A stretch of 64,000 bases of DNA from Paenibacillus glucanolyticus NBRC 15330 (GCF_004000885.1 NZ_BIMC01000006.1:186001-250000); one strand, 5' to 3'. Positions 25,538-34,489 are shown, counted from the first letter of the stretch. Notes: generated by a model from the sequence alone, not told the origin. Made by a program: numbers and translations.

Positions 25538-27847
25538 ATGAAACGAAGGACACCGCCTGTCCAAACGGCTGGGCCTGGGGACACCTATTCTTCGCCTCCC
25601 AGAAGACAGACCCTTTATTGGAGGTTGTTCGCCAACTATTTTCTCCTCATTCTCATTCCCGTTATTGCGGCATCGGTTCTCGCGCAGGTGCTTGTCGTTC
25701 GAATTATTGAGAAGGATGCCGAGCGCTTCAACAGCATCATGATGAGCCGATTCTCCGAGCAGACGGATACCGAGCTTCAGTCCTTGAAGACCAGCATGAT
25801 CAATATCCTCAGCACATCGAGATTGCGGAGCGTGCTGCTTGCACCGATGTCTTCGTCGCCGGATGGTCAGCAGCTTCCGGAACTGCTTCATTCGCTGCGG
25901 GAGCAGCTGCAGCAGCTGGAATCGGATGATTTGGTCGATAAGGCTTATTATTATTTTGTACACCAGGACCTTATGATTGATGCCGAGACCTACACGAATA
26001 AAGCGTATTACTTCCATTCCCGCTATCCCTCGGACCTGAACCGTCGTCCTCAGCTTGAAGCCGAATTATCCGGCAAGAAAATGATGGATTTCTTGGATTC
26101 CCCTGCCTCACTAACGGCTTCCATGAGCTACCCGTTCAACACCGCCGCTCCTGAAGTATATCTCCTGGTCGAAGTGAAACGAGACAAGCTTCAGGAGCAG
26201 ATTCATGTTCCGGAGAGCTGGGTCACGGGCACGGCCATTGTGGATGATACGGGAAGAGTGTTATCCCAAACCGGCTTGACCGGGCAGGATCAGGATGCAC
26301 TGCAGCAGCGAATACACACAGAGGGCATAGCCCCGCAATTTACGATATCGGACAAGCTCGGGATGTCTTTCATGACCTCAAGCTTCGATGAGTCCTGGCA
26401 TTATATCAGCATGATCGATTTAGGTACCTTAATGAAGCCGGTGCATATTACCCGCTTTATCAGCTGGTTGTTCCTTGTCTTTTTCCTGATTGTCGGCGCT
26501 CTGATTTCGTATTATTTAAGCCGCCGCTTATATCAGCCGATTCGGGAAATCAAGGAAGGGCTGAGATCGCATCACTTCTCGGGGAAGGCCATCCGCCACG
26601 AAGGGAATGAGTTCGATGTCATTAAACGCTATTCCCAGTTCATCATGACGGAGAATAAAGAGCTGTTTCAGATGGTGAGCGGGATGCTTCCCATCGTGCA
26701 GGAGCAGTTCTTCACGAAAATACTGCTGGGTCAGTATCGTGACGCGTTATCCATTGAGTATTATGCGAAGGAGATTGAATTCTCGTATAGCGAAGCTGCG
26801 GCAAGAGCCGTCCTGTGCATCTCATTCCACATGGACCCGTCGATTTACGAGTCCACGTCGGAATCGACCAAGACTTTTCTGCTGACAGAACTCAAGGAGA
26901 AGATTCACCGACTTGCACCCGGTATGGTATGGATTTGCCAGACAAGGCCGGATTTACTGGCCTGCATCGTTCAGTTTGATCCGCAGTTGGAGGACCATCC
27001 GGTAAGGATGGCGGAGCAGATTCGCCGCATATTCCTGGAGTACAGCACTTATTACAGAGCGACGATCGGAATCGGCAGAACCGTTCACGCCATGGAAGAG
27101 CTGCACCAGTCCTATGAGCATGCCTTGGCCATGCTGAAGTATCGGGGACTGCACTCTGCCGTTGAAATTTGCAGCAGCCAGCCTTGTCGGGAGACGCAGC
27201 AATGGGACCCTTTTCTGTCCGTGCAGGAGGTCCAGCGGATTCACAATCAGTATAAAACCAGGGAGTACGATAAGCTGCTCCAATCCGTGAATACTCTGCT
27301 GGAGGAGGGAAAGCGCAAGGACGCGGCAGCTGTGCAGATGAAATATTTGCTGGCAGATGTGCTGAATACCTGGATCCGGGCGGTAGAATCGGAGCGGAGC
27401 GAATTGAACGTCCCTTATTATGCCGGTCTATTCGAACGATTGAATCGGTGCATGACATGGGACGAGCTGACGCACTGCTTTCAGGATATTCACGGGTTTT
27501 TGTTCCGGAAGCCGGTATCAAGCAGTCGAAGTCAACAGTTCATGGAGGTCGTGGAATACATCCATGAGCATTATGATCAAGAGCTGTCGATCGAGTATTT
27601 TGCCGGGCTGATGAATATGTCCAGCGGACATTTCAGCCGTACCTTCAAGGATGAAATCGGCGAGAAATACGTGGAGTATATTGCCAAATACCGGCTGATG
27701 AAGGCCAAGCAGTTTTTGCTCGAAACCGATTTGAAAATCGACGAAATTGCCGAGAAGGTGGGATATTGGGGCAGGAATTCATTCATTCGGGCTTTCCGCC
27801 GATACGAAGGCATCACACCGGCCAAATATCGGAGCTCCCACCAATAG
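25538..27847 (+). CDS. Membrane-bound AraC-family transcriptional regulator
   Basis: About 769 residues, the large sensor-regulator type common in Paenibacillus. The first membrane helix is LFANYFLLILIPVIAASVLAQVLV (about residues 31-54). It is followed by an external Cache-like sensor of about 260 residues and a second helix (FISWLFLVFFLIVGALISYYL, about 307-327). A cytoplasmic linker leads to a C-terminal AraC helix-turn-helix pair (about 670-769: LSIEYFAGLMNMSSGHFSRTFKDEIG and IDEIAEKVGYWGRNSFIRAFRRYEGITPAKYR). AAAGGGGGGG before ATG 25538 fixes the start. It lies directly upstream of an LplB/YtcP-type transporter, which it very probably activates in response to an extracellular glycan or its binding protein. 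Confidence 0.88.
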   Translation: MKRRTPPVQTAGPGDTYSSPPRRQTLYWRLFANYFLLILIPVIAASVLAQVLVVRIIEKDAERFNSIMMSRFSEQTDTELQSLKTSMINILSTSRLRSVLLAPMSSSPDGQQLPELLHSLREQLQQLESDDLVDKAYYYFVHQDLMIDAETYTNKAYYFHSRYPSDLNRRPQLEAELSGKKMMDFLDSPASLTASMSYPFNTAAPEVYLLVEVKRDKLQEQIHVPESWVTGTAIVDDTGRVLSQTGLTGQDQDALQQRIHTEGIAPQFTISDKLGMSFMTSSFDESWHYISMIDLGTLMKPVHITRFISWLFLVFFLIVGALISYYLSRRLYQPIREIKEGLRSHHFSGKAIRHEGNEFDVIKRYSQFIMTENKELFQMVSGMLPIVQEQFFTKILLGQYRDALSIEYYAKEIEFSYSEAAARAVLCISFHMDPSIYESTSESTKTFLLTELKEKIHRLAPGMVWICQTRPDLLACIVQFDPQLEDHPVRMAEQIRRIFLEYSTYYRATIGIGRTVHAMEELHQSYEHALAMLKYRGLHSAVEICSSQPCRETQQWDPFLSVQEVQRIHNQYKTREYDKLLQSVNTLLEEGKRKDAAAVQMKYLLADVLNTWIRAVESERSELNVPYYAGLFERLNRCMTWDELTHCFQDIHGFLFRKPVSSSRSQQFMEVVEYIHEHYDQELSIEYFAGLMNMSSGHFSRTFKDEIGEKYVEYIAKYRLMKAKQFLLETDLKIDEIAEKVGYWGRNSFIRAFRRYEGITPAKYRSSHQ

Positions 27848-27852
27848 GAGAG

Positions 27853-27888
27853 AAGAGACTGCATTATTTTCTGAAGTCTCTTTTTTTG
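27853..27888 (+). terminator. Terminator after AraC regulator gene
   Basis: AGAGACT pairs with AGTCTCT around a 14-base loop and is followed by seven T, separating the regulator from the transporter operon. Confidence 0.7.
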
Positions 27889-27908
27889 CATGGAACCAAG
27901 CGGGAAGC

Positions 27909-28021
27909 CTTGCGCCATGGGCGCTGCAAAACGAGTGTCTCGAGGAAAAGATGCATGCTAGACGCGGGAGAAACACGGCTCGTATAGTGGGGACAACAAC
28001 ACACGAATGTAAATGCTTTCA
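27909..28021 (+). promoter_or_regulatory. Candidate operators upstream of permease operon
   Basis: Two elements lie in this gap. An inverted repeat TTGCGCCATGGGCGC lies at 27910-27924. TGTAAATGCTTTCA lies at 28008-28021, just before the ribosome site. The second differs at one position from the CcpA cre pattern TGNAANCGNNNNCA. Neither is tied to a clear -35/-10, so the assignment is tentative. Confidence 0.35.
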
Positions 28022-28038
28022 ATCGGAGGTGGGGATTA

Positions 28039-28959
28039 TTGGCGCAGCTAACACGAATCGGCTATGTTCTGAAAAAACATAAAGCGCTCTACTTGCTGAT
28101 GCTGCCTGGCATTTTGTATTACTTGATATTCAAGTACGCGCCGATGTACGGCATCATCATCGCCTTCCAGGACTATTCGATCGGCAGGGGCATATTGGGA
28201 AGCAAGTTTGTTGGATTCAAGCATTTGATTGAATTTTTCTATGTTACCCCCGATGCATGGAAGCTGATTCGCAATACCATCATGCTGAATGTGTACGATC
28301 TTCTCTTTCACTTTCCGGCGCCGATTATACTGGCGGTTCTGTTTCATGAGCTGAAGGGGAAATGGTTCAAACGGTTTGTGCAGAACATCAGCTATATGCC
28401 GCATTTCCTGTCCACCGTTGTGATTGCGGGCATTCTGGTCACCTTCCTGTCCCCGACAACTGGCGTGGTTAACCATCTGCTCGTCAAGACGTTTGGCATC
28501 GAGCCGATCATGTTTCTGGGCATGCCGGAGTGGTTCCGGACAGTTTATGTGGGCTCCGAGATATGGCAGAAGGTGGGATGGGGCACGATTCTCTATTTGG
28601 CTGCCATTGCGGGGATTGATCCGACACTGTACGAAGCGGCCAGGATGGATGGAGCGAACCGGTGGCAGCAGGCCCGGCATATTACATTCATCGGCATGGT
28701 GCCGGTCATGATTATTTTGTTCGTGCTGTCTCTCGGCAATTTCATGGAGGCGAGTTTTGAGAAAATATTGCTGCTCTACAACACGATGAATTACGAAACG
28801 GCGGATGTCATTAACACCTTTGTGTACCGGCGGGGCATTCTTGACGCCGATTTTAGCTTCGCAACCGCGGTGGGCCTGTTCCAATCGGCGATTGGCTTCA
28901 TTCTGGTCGTAGCGGCCAATCGGATGGTACGCAAATATTCGGAGACCAGCCTGTGGTAA
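28039..28959 (+). CDS. Sugar/oligosaccharide ABC permease (LplB-like)
   Basis: A 306-residue binding-protein-dependent permease of the CUT1 type, the first of two membrane subunits. It starts with the LplB-family KKHKALYLLMLPGILYYLIFKYAPMYGIIIAFQDYS. The cytoplasmic EAA loop is AAIAGIDPTLYEAARMDGANRWQQ (about residues 195-218), which docks the ATPase. Six hydrophobic helices are visible. The start is TTG 28039 with GGAGGTGGGG just upstream; no ATG fits. No ATPase gene is present in this operon, so a shared MsmX-type ATPase encoded elsewhere is expected. Confidence 0.9.
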   Translation: MAQLTRIGYVLKKHKALYLLMLPGILYYLIFKYAPMYGIIIAFQDYSIGRGILGSKFVGFKHLIEFFYVTPDAWKLIRNTIMLNVYDLLFHFPAPIILAVLFHELKGKWFKRFVQNISYMPHFLSTVVIAGILVTFLSPTTGVVNHLLVKTFGIEPIMFLGMPEWFRTVYVGSEIWQKVGWGTILYLAAIAGIDPTLYEAARMDGANRWQQARHITFIGMVPVMIILFVLSLGNFMEASFEKILLLYNTMNYETADVINTFVYRRGILDADFSFATAVGLFQSAIGFILVVAANRMVRKYSETSLW

Positions 28960-28971
28960 GGGAGGTGCGTG

Positions 28972-29832
28972 ATGAAAAAGCAGGAAAGCTTAGCCTCGAA
29001 GCTGTTTGATGTACTCAACGTATTGTTCATGATTGTGCTGATTATTGTAATGGCCTACCCCATGGTGTACGTATTCTCGGCTTCCATCAGCAATAATGCC
29101 CTGGTTGCGAGTGGAGCCGTGCTGCTCTGGCCGAAGAAGATTACGCTGGTCGCGTACGAGCAGCTTGTCTATAACCCCGATCTCTGGGTGAGTTATTGGA
29201 ATACCATTCGTTACACCTTCGTGCAGACGGTACTGACGCTGATTGCTACCTCCGCGATGGCATATCCGCTTGCGAAGCGGTGGCTGCCCGGCCGAAGGGT
29301 AATTTTGCTGCTGGCCGCCTTCACGCTTCTGTTCAGCGGGGGCATGATTCCGACGTTCCTGATCGTTCAGAAGCTGGGGATGCTGGATACGATATGGGCC
29401 ATTGTGCTTCCGTCGCTGATCAGCACCTGGTACCTGTTTATTATGCGGACATTCTTCGAGGCCTTGCCGGAGGAGCTGGAGGACGCGGCTGCCATCGACG
29501 GATGCGGGTCCCTGCAGATTCTCGTGCGGATCGTACTGCCGTTATCCGTACCGGTGATGGTCACGATCGGTCTGTTCACGGCCGTGAATCAATGGAACTC
29601 TTTTTTCAGCGCTTTGATCTATCTGAATGACCGGGATATGTACCCGCTGCAAATCATGATGCGCAATATCCTGATCGCCGGTACGAATGTGCAGGGCGAA
29701 GGGGATCTGACTCATCTGGAAACGCTGAAATACGCCATGATCATGATTGGCACACTGCCGATTCTGTGCGTCTATCCGTTTATCCAGAAATATTTTGTAC
29801 AAGGCACGATGATTGGAGGCATTAAGGGGTAG
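28972..29832 (+). CDS. Carbohydrate ABC permease (YtcP/LplC-like)
   Basis: A 286-residue CUT1-type permease, partner of the preceding subunit. It contains VLFMIVLIIVMAYPMVYVFSASISN near the N-terminus, the family-typical LLFSGGMIPTFLIVQKLGMLDTIWAIVLP in the middle, and the EAA loop LPEELEDAAAIDGCGSLQI (about residues 163-181). The C-terminus FIQKYFVQGTMIGGIKG is the hallmark end of this subfamily. GGGAGG six bases before ATG 28972 supports this start over GTG 28969. It follows the first permease after 12 bp. Confidence 0.9.
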   Translation: MKKQESLASKLFDVLNVLFMIVLIIVMAYPMVYVFSASISNNALVASGAVLLWPKKITLVAYEQLVYNPDLWVSYWNTIRYTFVQTVLTLIATSAMAYPLAKRWLPGRRVILLLAAFTLLFSGGMIPTFLIVQKLGMLDTIWAIVLPSLISTWYLFIMRTFFEALPEELEDAAAIDGCGSLQILVRIVLPLSVPVMVTIGLFTAVNQWNSFFSALIYLNDRDMYPLQIMMRNILIAGTNVQGEGDLTHLETLKYAMIMIGTLPILCVYPFIQKYFVQGTMIGGIKG

Positions 29833-29890
29833 CTGTGGATTTTATGAAAATCCATCTCTATACGTTGTCATTATAAAAGGAGGTTAGGAA

Positions 29891-31441
29891 ATGCAGCGAA
29901 AGGGGTTCAGAACGGCGATTGCCATCCTGCTGCTTGGTGTGATGCTTGTTACGGGGTGCACCAGTGGCAGCAAAGATGACTCGGGGACGTTAAGTCCTGA
30001 CAAACCGGTTACCTTCTCATGGCTGGTATACGACCGGGTGGAGGGGAAGGTTCGGGATGACTGGGAGATTTTCAAAGAGATTGAAGCCAAGACGGGCGTG
30101 AAAGTGAAGTTTCAAATCGTAAGCCAGGAAGGACTTGAGGAGAAAAGGCAGATCATGATTGCGACGAACACCGCTACGGATTTTATCCAGGTACCGACGC
30201 AGGATGGCAGGGAGCATGGACCGGAGAAGGTATTCTTAAACCTGAATGATTATTTGGATCGGGCACCTAATCTCAAAGCATTTTACGAGAAATATCCTGA
30301 AGCCAAAGCGCTGGCAACGGGCACGGATGGAGGGCTGTACACGGTACCCGTCCTGGAAGGGGATGCGGAAGGCAAGGGATTTAACTTCATCTGGTATGCC
30401 CGCAAGGACATTATGGATCAGTACGGGATTCAGGCGCCCACCACGGTGGATGAATTTTATCAGTATCTGCAAACATTGAAGGAAAAGGTTCCGGATTCCT
30501 ATCCGCTCATCTCAAACGCTATTGTTGGGGATACGGGACTGTATACGACATTCGGGCGCATATTTACCGGCATCAGCGGCTTTTATAATCTCGATCCGAC
30601 AACGGATCAATATGCGTTCGCTCCATACCATGAGAATTATCAGGATATGCTGGTATTTCTGAACAAGCTGTACGCGGAAAAATTGCTGGATCCGGAATTC
30701 TCGCTGCTGACGCAAGCGCAGTGGGAGGAGCGAATATTAACCGGCAAATCGCTGGTTACGTTTTTCTGGAAGGCGGATCTGGAGTCGCTTGTAGCGAAGG
30801 CGCGCGGTGCCGGTACTGCCGAATATGAGCTGGATGCCATTCCTTCCTTTGCCGCTGAAGGGATCAAGAACTACCAGTTCTCCCGTCCGGTCGTAGGTAC
30901 TGTCGGCAGAGCCATTTCGGCGAAAGTCAAGGATAAGGAGCGCGCGGTTCAATTCCTTGATTATTTGGTCAGCGAAGAGGGAACGAACTACCTGTCCTTA
31001 GGCATTGAAGGCAAATCATATACGATGGAGAACGGCAAGGCGGTATACAACAAGGAGTTCGGCGAATCTCCGTTTAATGCCCTGCGTAAGGATTGGGGCG
31101 TATGGTATGACCTTATCACCTTGAATAACGCCAAATCCCGTGAAGTGTGGGAGCGCGGTTTGAGCGAGAAGAGCAAGGATATCAACGCAAGGTATGAGCA
31201 GTATATCGTCCCGGCACCGAAGCAGATTGTCAAGACGGAAGAGGAGCTGGAACTGGAAAAATCAAAACTCAACAATCTGAACAAATTCCTGGAACAGAAG
31301 GTGACGGAGTTCGTAACCGGCAAAACACCAATTAACGATACGACGTACCAGCAATTTATCGATCAGGCCAAGAAACTTGGTTCCGACGAACTCCTTGCTA
31401 TGTATAACACGGCGTATACACGCACATACGGCGACAAGTAA
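29891..31441 (+). CDS. Extracellular solute-binding lipoprotein, family 1
   Basis: A 516-residue binding protein for the two permeases upstream. It has a signal peptide with lipobox VTGC (Cys23) and a mature domain of the LplA/YtcQ group, for example PVTFSWLVYDR, WEIFKEIEAKTGVKVKFQIV, LNDYLDRAPNLKAFYEKYP and LYTVPVLEGD. The C-terminal part contains IVPAPKQIVKTEEELELEKSKL. AAAAGGAGG precedes the ATG. The operon order permease-permease-binding protein downstream of an AraC sensor is the usual Paenibacillus arrangement for complex-polysaccharide oligomers. The actual ligand is unknown, and the amidohydrolase downstream hints at something other than a plain sugar. Confidence 0.88.
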   Translation: MQRKGFRTAIAILLLGVMLVTGCTSGSKDDSGTLSPDKPVTFSWLVYDRVEGKVRDDWEIFKEIEAKTGVKVKFQIVSQEGLEEKRQIMIATNTATDFIQVPTQDGREHGPEKVFLNLNDYLDRAPNLKAFYEKYPEAKALATGTDGGLYTVPVLEGDAEGKGFNFIWYARKDIMDQYGIQAPTTVDEFYQYLQTLKEKVPDSYPLISNAIVGDTGLYTTFGRIFTGISGFYNLDPTTDQYAFAPYHENYQDMLVFLNKLYAEKLLDPEFSLLTQAQWEERILTGKSLVTFFWKADLESLVAKARGAGTAEYELDAIPSFAAEGIKNYQFSRPVVGTVGRAISAKVKDKERAVQFLDYLVSEEGTNYLSLGIEGKSYTMENGKAVYNKEFGESPFNALRKDWGVWYDLITLNNAKSREVWERGLSEKSKDINARYEQYIVPAPKQIVKTEEELELEKSKLNNLNKFLEQKVTEFVTGKTPINDTTYQQFIDQAKKLGSDELLAMYNTAYTRTYGDK

Positions 31442-31468
31442 TCTGCGATAGAGTGGAGGAATCAGGCA

Positions 31469-32524
31469 ATGGACGACTACCAAATTATCGATGTCGACGT
31501 TCATAACGAACAGGACGATCGGGCGCTGCTTCCGTATTTGCAGGAGCCCTGGCGTTCGCGGGTAGCGGCATCCGGCATCGGTTATGCCGGGTCCGGTTAC
31601 TATTCGCCGATCGGCGTGATGAAAAAAGATTCGATCCCTCCGGGGGGAGGCAAAGCCGGCTCCGACCCTGACTATATGATTAAACAGCTAATCGAAGGCT
31701 ACAACCTGGATTACGCTGTACTGACGGGGGTCGTCTACAACATCTCGTCGACACATGACCCGGATTACGCAGCGGCCATATGCTCGGCCTATAACGATTA
31801 TTTGATAGCCGAGTGGCTCGGCAAGCATAAAGCCTTCAAGGGCGCGATGGCGGTAGCCACCCAGGATCCGCTGCTGGCGGCACGCGAGATTGACCGGATC
31901 GGCGGCCATCCGGATATCGTAGAGGTCATGATCTCCAGCGCGGCGCGTTCGCCGCTCGGGCAGCGCCACTATCATCCGATTTATGAAGCGGCGGAGCGCC
32001 ATGGTCTTCCGGTCGCGCTCCATCCGGGAGCGGAAGGCGGCGGGAGCTCGACGGCTCCCACCGCGGCCGGCTACCCGGCACGCTACATTGAGTGGCACAC
32101 CTGCCTTTCCCAGATGTTTATGGCCCATCTGGTGAGCATGGTCTGCGAGGGCGTGTTCGTGAAGTACCCGAACCTTAAGGTGGTTCTGGTTGAAGGCGGT
32201 GTGGCCTGGCTGCCGGGCCTGATGTGGCGGCTGGATAAAAATTATAAAGCGCTGCGCGCAACTGTGCCCTGGCTTACGAGAATGCCAAGTGAGTACATCC
32301 GGGATCACTGCTTCTTATCCACGCAGCCGATTGAGGAGCCGGACAATCCGCAGCATCTCATCGATCTCTTCAATATGATCGATGCCGAGAATATGCTGCT
32401 GTATTCCAGCGATTACCCGCACTGGGACTTCGACTCGCCGGGGCATATTTTGCGGGGCCTGAAGCCCGAGGCGCGGCGGAAGATCTTTTGCGAGAATGCG
32501 AAGCAGCTGTACCGGCTGGATTGA
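31469..32524 (+). CDS. Amidohydrolase family protein (Amidohydro_2/ACMSD-like)
   Basis: A 351-residue metal-dependent hydrolase/decarboxylase with a TIM-barrel pattern. It begins YQIIDVDVHNE (residues 4-14), where a DVDVH replaces the usual HxH metal site, as in several ACMSD/OHCU-like members. ALHPGAEGG (about residue 192) supplies the next conserved His. The distal metal/acid motif is LYSSDYPHWDFD (about 310-321). GTGGAGG precedes ATG 31469, 27 bp after the binding-protein gene, so it is probably part of the transporter operon. Such enzymes act on cyclic or aromatic carboxylates or amides; the substrate here is not known. Confidence 0.82.
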   Translation: MDDYQIIDVDVHNEQDDRALLPYLQEPWRSRVAASGIGYAGSGYYSPIGVMKKDSIPPGGGKAGSDPDYMIKQLIEGYNLDYAVLTGVVYNISSTHDPDYAAAICSAYNDYLIAEWLGKHKAFKGAMAVATQDPLLAAREIDRIGGHPDIVEVMISSAARSPLGQRHYHPIYEAAERHGLPVALHPGAEGGGSSTAPTAAGYPARYIEWHTCLSQMFMAHLVSMVCEGVFVKYPNLKVVLVEGGVAWLPGLMWRLDKNYKALRATVPWLTRMPSEYIRDHCFLSTQPIEEPDNPQHLIDLFNMIDAENMLLYSSDYPHWDFDSPGHILRGLKPEARRKIFCENAKQLYRLD

Positions 32525-32540
32525 GGGGATGGATGAAGAA

Positions 32541-32825
32541 GGCACGAGGTTGAAGACTACGGCATCCAACCAATAGAGCATGAGGTGGAGGACACTACGC
32601 ATCCAGGTAACTATGTACGAGGTAGAGGACGGACTCATTCAACTAATTGTGCATGAGGTGGAAGACAGACTCATTCAACTAGCGCACGAGGAGAATAACG
32701 AACTTACCCGACGAATAGCGACGAGATCCAATGATTGCGATGAGATATCCTACTAATTGAGCATTAGAGCCAATTATTGTGATGAGATATCAAATTAATT
32801 GAGCAAGAAATTCAATGAATAGCGG
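32541..32825. repeat. Degenerate tandem repeat array, about 36-bp period
   Basis: Units beginning GCACGAGG or GCATGAGG recur at 32542, 32578, 32615, 32651, 32684 and 32718, with a more diverged one at 32761. Several units end in TTCAACTAATT or ATTAATTGAG. Two neighbouring units share GATGAGATATC. The spacing drifts between 33 and 43 bp. The array fills the gap between the amidohydrolase and Rieske genes and has no long open frame, so it looks like a decaying minisatellite rather than coding sequence. Confidence 0.65.
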
Positions 32826-32846
32826 TTAATGGCAAGGAGGTGCAGA

Positions 32847-33218
32847 ATGGGAATACATTACGTGCTGGCGGAGGGGGATATTCCGGATGATGGGCATGCG
32901 GTCGTAAATATTGAAGGACGCGAAATCGGCATTTACCGGATCAATGGCGAATACCACGCGATTCTCAATTACTGCCCGCATCAAGGGGCGCCGATCTGTG
33001 CGGGGCTCGTCTCCGGGACGACGCTTCCCTCGGAGGTGTACGACTACGAATACGGTCGGGCAGGCGAAATTGTCCGCTGCCCCTGGCACGGCTGGGAGTT
33101 CGACCTGCAGACAGGCAAGTCGCTGTTCAGCGACCGCATTCGGGTGAAGAAATACAAGGTGGAGGTTCATGAGGGCAAGGTTGGTGTGGTGATGGGGAGG
33201 AAAGTAGTTGGTGGGTAA
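32847..33218 (+). CDS. Rieske [2Fe-2S] ferredoxin-like protein
   Basis: A 123-residue single-domain Rieske protein carrying a 2Fe-2S cluster. The ligands are in CPHQGAP (about residues 44-50) and CPWHGWEFDL (about 78-87), the C-x-H and C-x-x-H pair. The protein begins after AAGGAGG at ATG 32847, although the frame is open from ATG 32829. No oxygenase large subunit or reductase gene is adjacent, so it is either an electron carrier for an enzyme encoded elsewhere or a partner of the amidohydrolase in degrading an aromatic compound (inference). The soluble form, with no membrane anchor, fits a ferredoxin role. Confidence 0.87.
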   Translation: MGIHYVLAEGDIPDDGHAVVNIEGREIGIYRINGEYHAILNYCPHQGAPICAGLVSGTTLPSEVYDYEYGRAGEIVRCPWHGWEFDLQTGKSLFSDRIRVKKYKVEVHEGKVGVVMGRKVVGG

Positions 33219-33296
33219 CGGATTGATGGAAGTAATGGAGGAACAGGTGGAGTATATGGTGGGAGAAATAGGTCACTCAAGTCACCCGCCGGCTTT

Positions 33297-33481
33297 CATC
33301 GGACTGTAGATCCGTTATTTCGTATTATAAGTCGTTTTTTTACAATGTTCCGGACACCAGATCCGCTAATGCACGGATTACGGGTACAAATACTAAGTAA
33401 GACAGTAAATAAGGTCCTATGGGTCCGTTCACCCTCTCAAAAGTACTGTTTTTCGAGAAATAAGGTATCCTGTGTCCGGTA
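33297..33481. repeat. Palindromic four-unit repeat element, copy 2
   Basis: Four units matching those at 19883-20066 lie at 33297-33320, 33348-33370, 33407-33431 and 33458-33481. The first two read CGGACTGTAGATCCGTTAT and CCGGACACCAGATCCGCTA. The last two are inverted (AAATAAGGTCC...GTCCGTT and AAATAAGGTATCC...GTCCGGTA). Spacing within the pairs is 50-51 bp, the same architecture as copy 1. The outer flanks are less clearly paired. It lies downstream of the Rieske gene, in non-coding DNA. Confidence 0.65.
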
Positions 33482-33531
33482 CGGGAGGCAACTTCCATAA
33501 TCATCACAATTGGATTAGCCCAACAAGAACG

Positions 33532-33576
33532 AAAAGAGCGAGTGTCGAGGGTTATTTACCTTCAACTCGCTCTTTT
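33532..33576. terminator. Bidirectional terminator hairpin
   Basis: AAAAGAGCGAGT pairs with ACTCGCTCTTTT (12 bp) around a 21-base interior. It sits between the Rieske gene (+) and the convergent secreted-protein gene (-), and the A and T runs flank both sides. Confidence 0.85.
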
Positions 33577-33666
33577 AAATAGCTGCGGACCACGTCGTGG
33601 TCTGGGAACTAGGAACTTTAAAAACAGCATAACTCTGTGGAAGTGCATTTTTAAAGTACGACTGAC

Positions 33667-34281
33667 CTATTGTTGAACTGGTTTCATTGATTTTGCTACT
33701 TCAATCATTTGCTCCCTAGTAAACACAACGCTACTCATTTCAATGTAAGTATCGCCTTGAATCCATGTCAGAAAGCCGCCATTCTGTTGACTGGATGCCC
33801 ACGACTTAAATCTCCCTTCGATATCGTTCCATGTAACCGGTTCGCCACTCAGATCGAATTTAAATTCATATTCTACCTGTTTGGTTTTAGTGGTCTTGTT
33901 TTTAATATCGATGCTTGTAATGGACCGAGTAGTCTTGTAACCGCGGGCTTTATGCTGTTCAACTCCCATTAAATAAATGTCTCCGGACATGTCAAAGTAG
34001 CTAAACCGGGTGAAAGTGATTATTTTGTTCCCGGGAAGGTGCGGATAAGGAACTGGAATCTCCAGTTTCCAATCGGTGTGCGGCAGTTGTGGAGCATAAA
34101 CTACAAAATCCGTGTCCTTGCTGAGCTGTTGCAAAGCTTGAGTTTGCAATGCCTGGCGTTCGACTGGCTGTTCAGTTACAGCCGCCTGCATGGCAGCAGT
34201 TCCATGATCATCTGCCGATGCCCCGTGCGGTAATCCAAACAAAAATATGGCACATAATAGTGCCGACATTACTTTCTTCAT
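33667..34281 (-). CDS. Secreted protein of unknown function (DUF4367-like)
   Basis: About 204 residues with a signal peptide (MKKVMSALLCAIFLFGLPHGASA). The mature part has strand-rich character, and the C-terminus NGGFLTWIQGDTYIEMSSVVFTREQMIEVAKSMKPV resembles the end of DUF4367-type domains found in regulators and secreted proteins of Bacilli, where a final helix follows a 'WxxGxTYIEMSS' strand. ATG 34281 gives a typical signal-peptide start; a TTG at 34290 is also possible, and the ribosome site (GGAG) is not decisive. It is a single gene, divergent from nothing obvious. Its function is unknown. Confidence 0.7.
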   Translation of the reverse strand: MKKVMSALLCAIFLFGLPHGASADDHGTAAMQAAVTEQPVERQALQTQALQQLSKDTDFVVYAPQLPHTDWKLEIPVPYPHLPGNKIITFTRFSYFDMSGDIYLMGVEQHKARGYKTTRSITSIDIKNKTTKTKQVEYEFKFDLSGEPVTWNDIEGRFKSWASSQQNGGFLTWIQGDTYIEMSSVVFTREQMIEVAKSMKPVQQ

Positions 34282-34377
34282 GTTATACAATCACTCATCA
34301 CTCCAGCACTATTTGTTTAGGATAGTTTTTCCCGGTTAACCCAATTTATCCCTTCGAAAAAGCTGCTGGCTTGCATT

Positions 34378-34406
34378 AAAGACTACGTTATATCGTAGTC
34401 TTTTTT
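34378..34406. terminator. Terminator hairpin beside chromate-transporter operon
   Basis: GACTACG pairs with CGTAGTC around TTATAT, with T-run on the + side and a short TTTAAT on the minus side. It lies about 85 bp beyond the last gene of the minus-strand chromate operon. Confidence 0.6.
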
Positions 34407-34489
34407 GTTAAGCACCCTAAGAATTATATTGGTTGCGTTCTATGAAGTATATTTGTTTGCAGTATATGGTTTGCAATGAATCAAGCCCC

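Noticed and set aside
28048..28884. 278-codon antisense frame inside the LplB-like permease gene
   Set aside because: The permease gene is firmly identified; antisense codons are rich in His, Arg and Gln, a mark of a shadow frame.
32541..32825. CRISPR-like array between amidohydrolase and Rieske genes
   Set aside because: Units are degenerate along their whole length with no constant repeat/variable spacer division.
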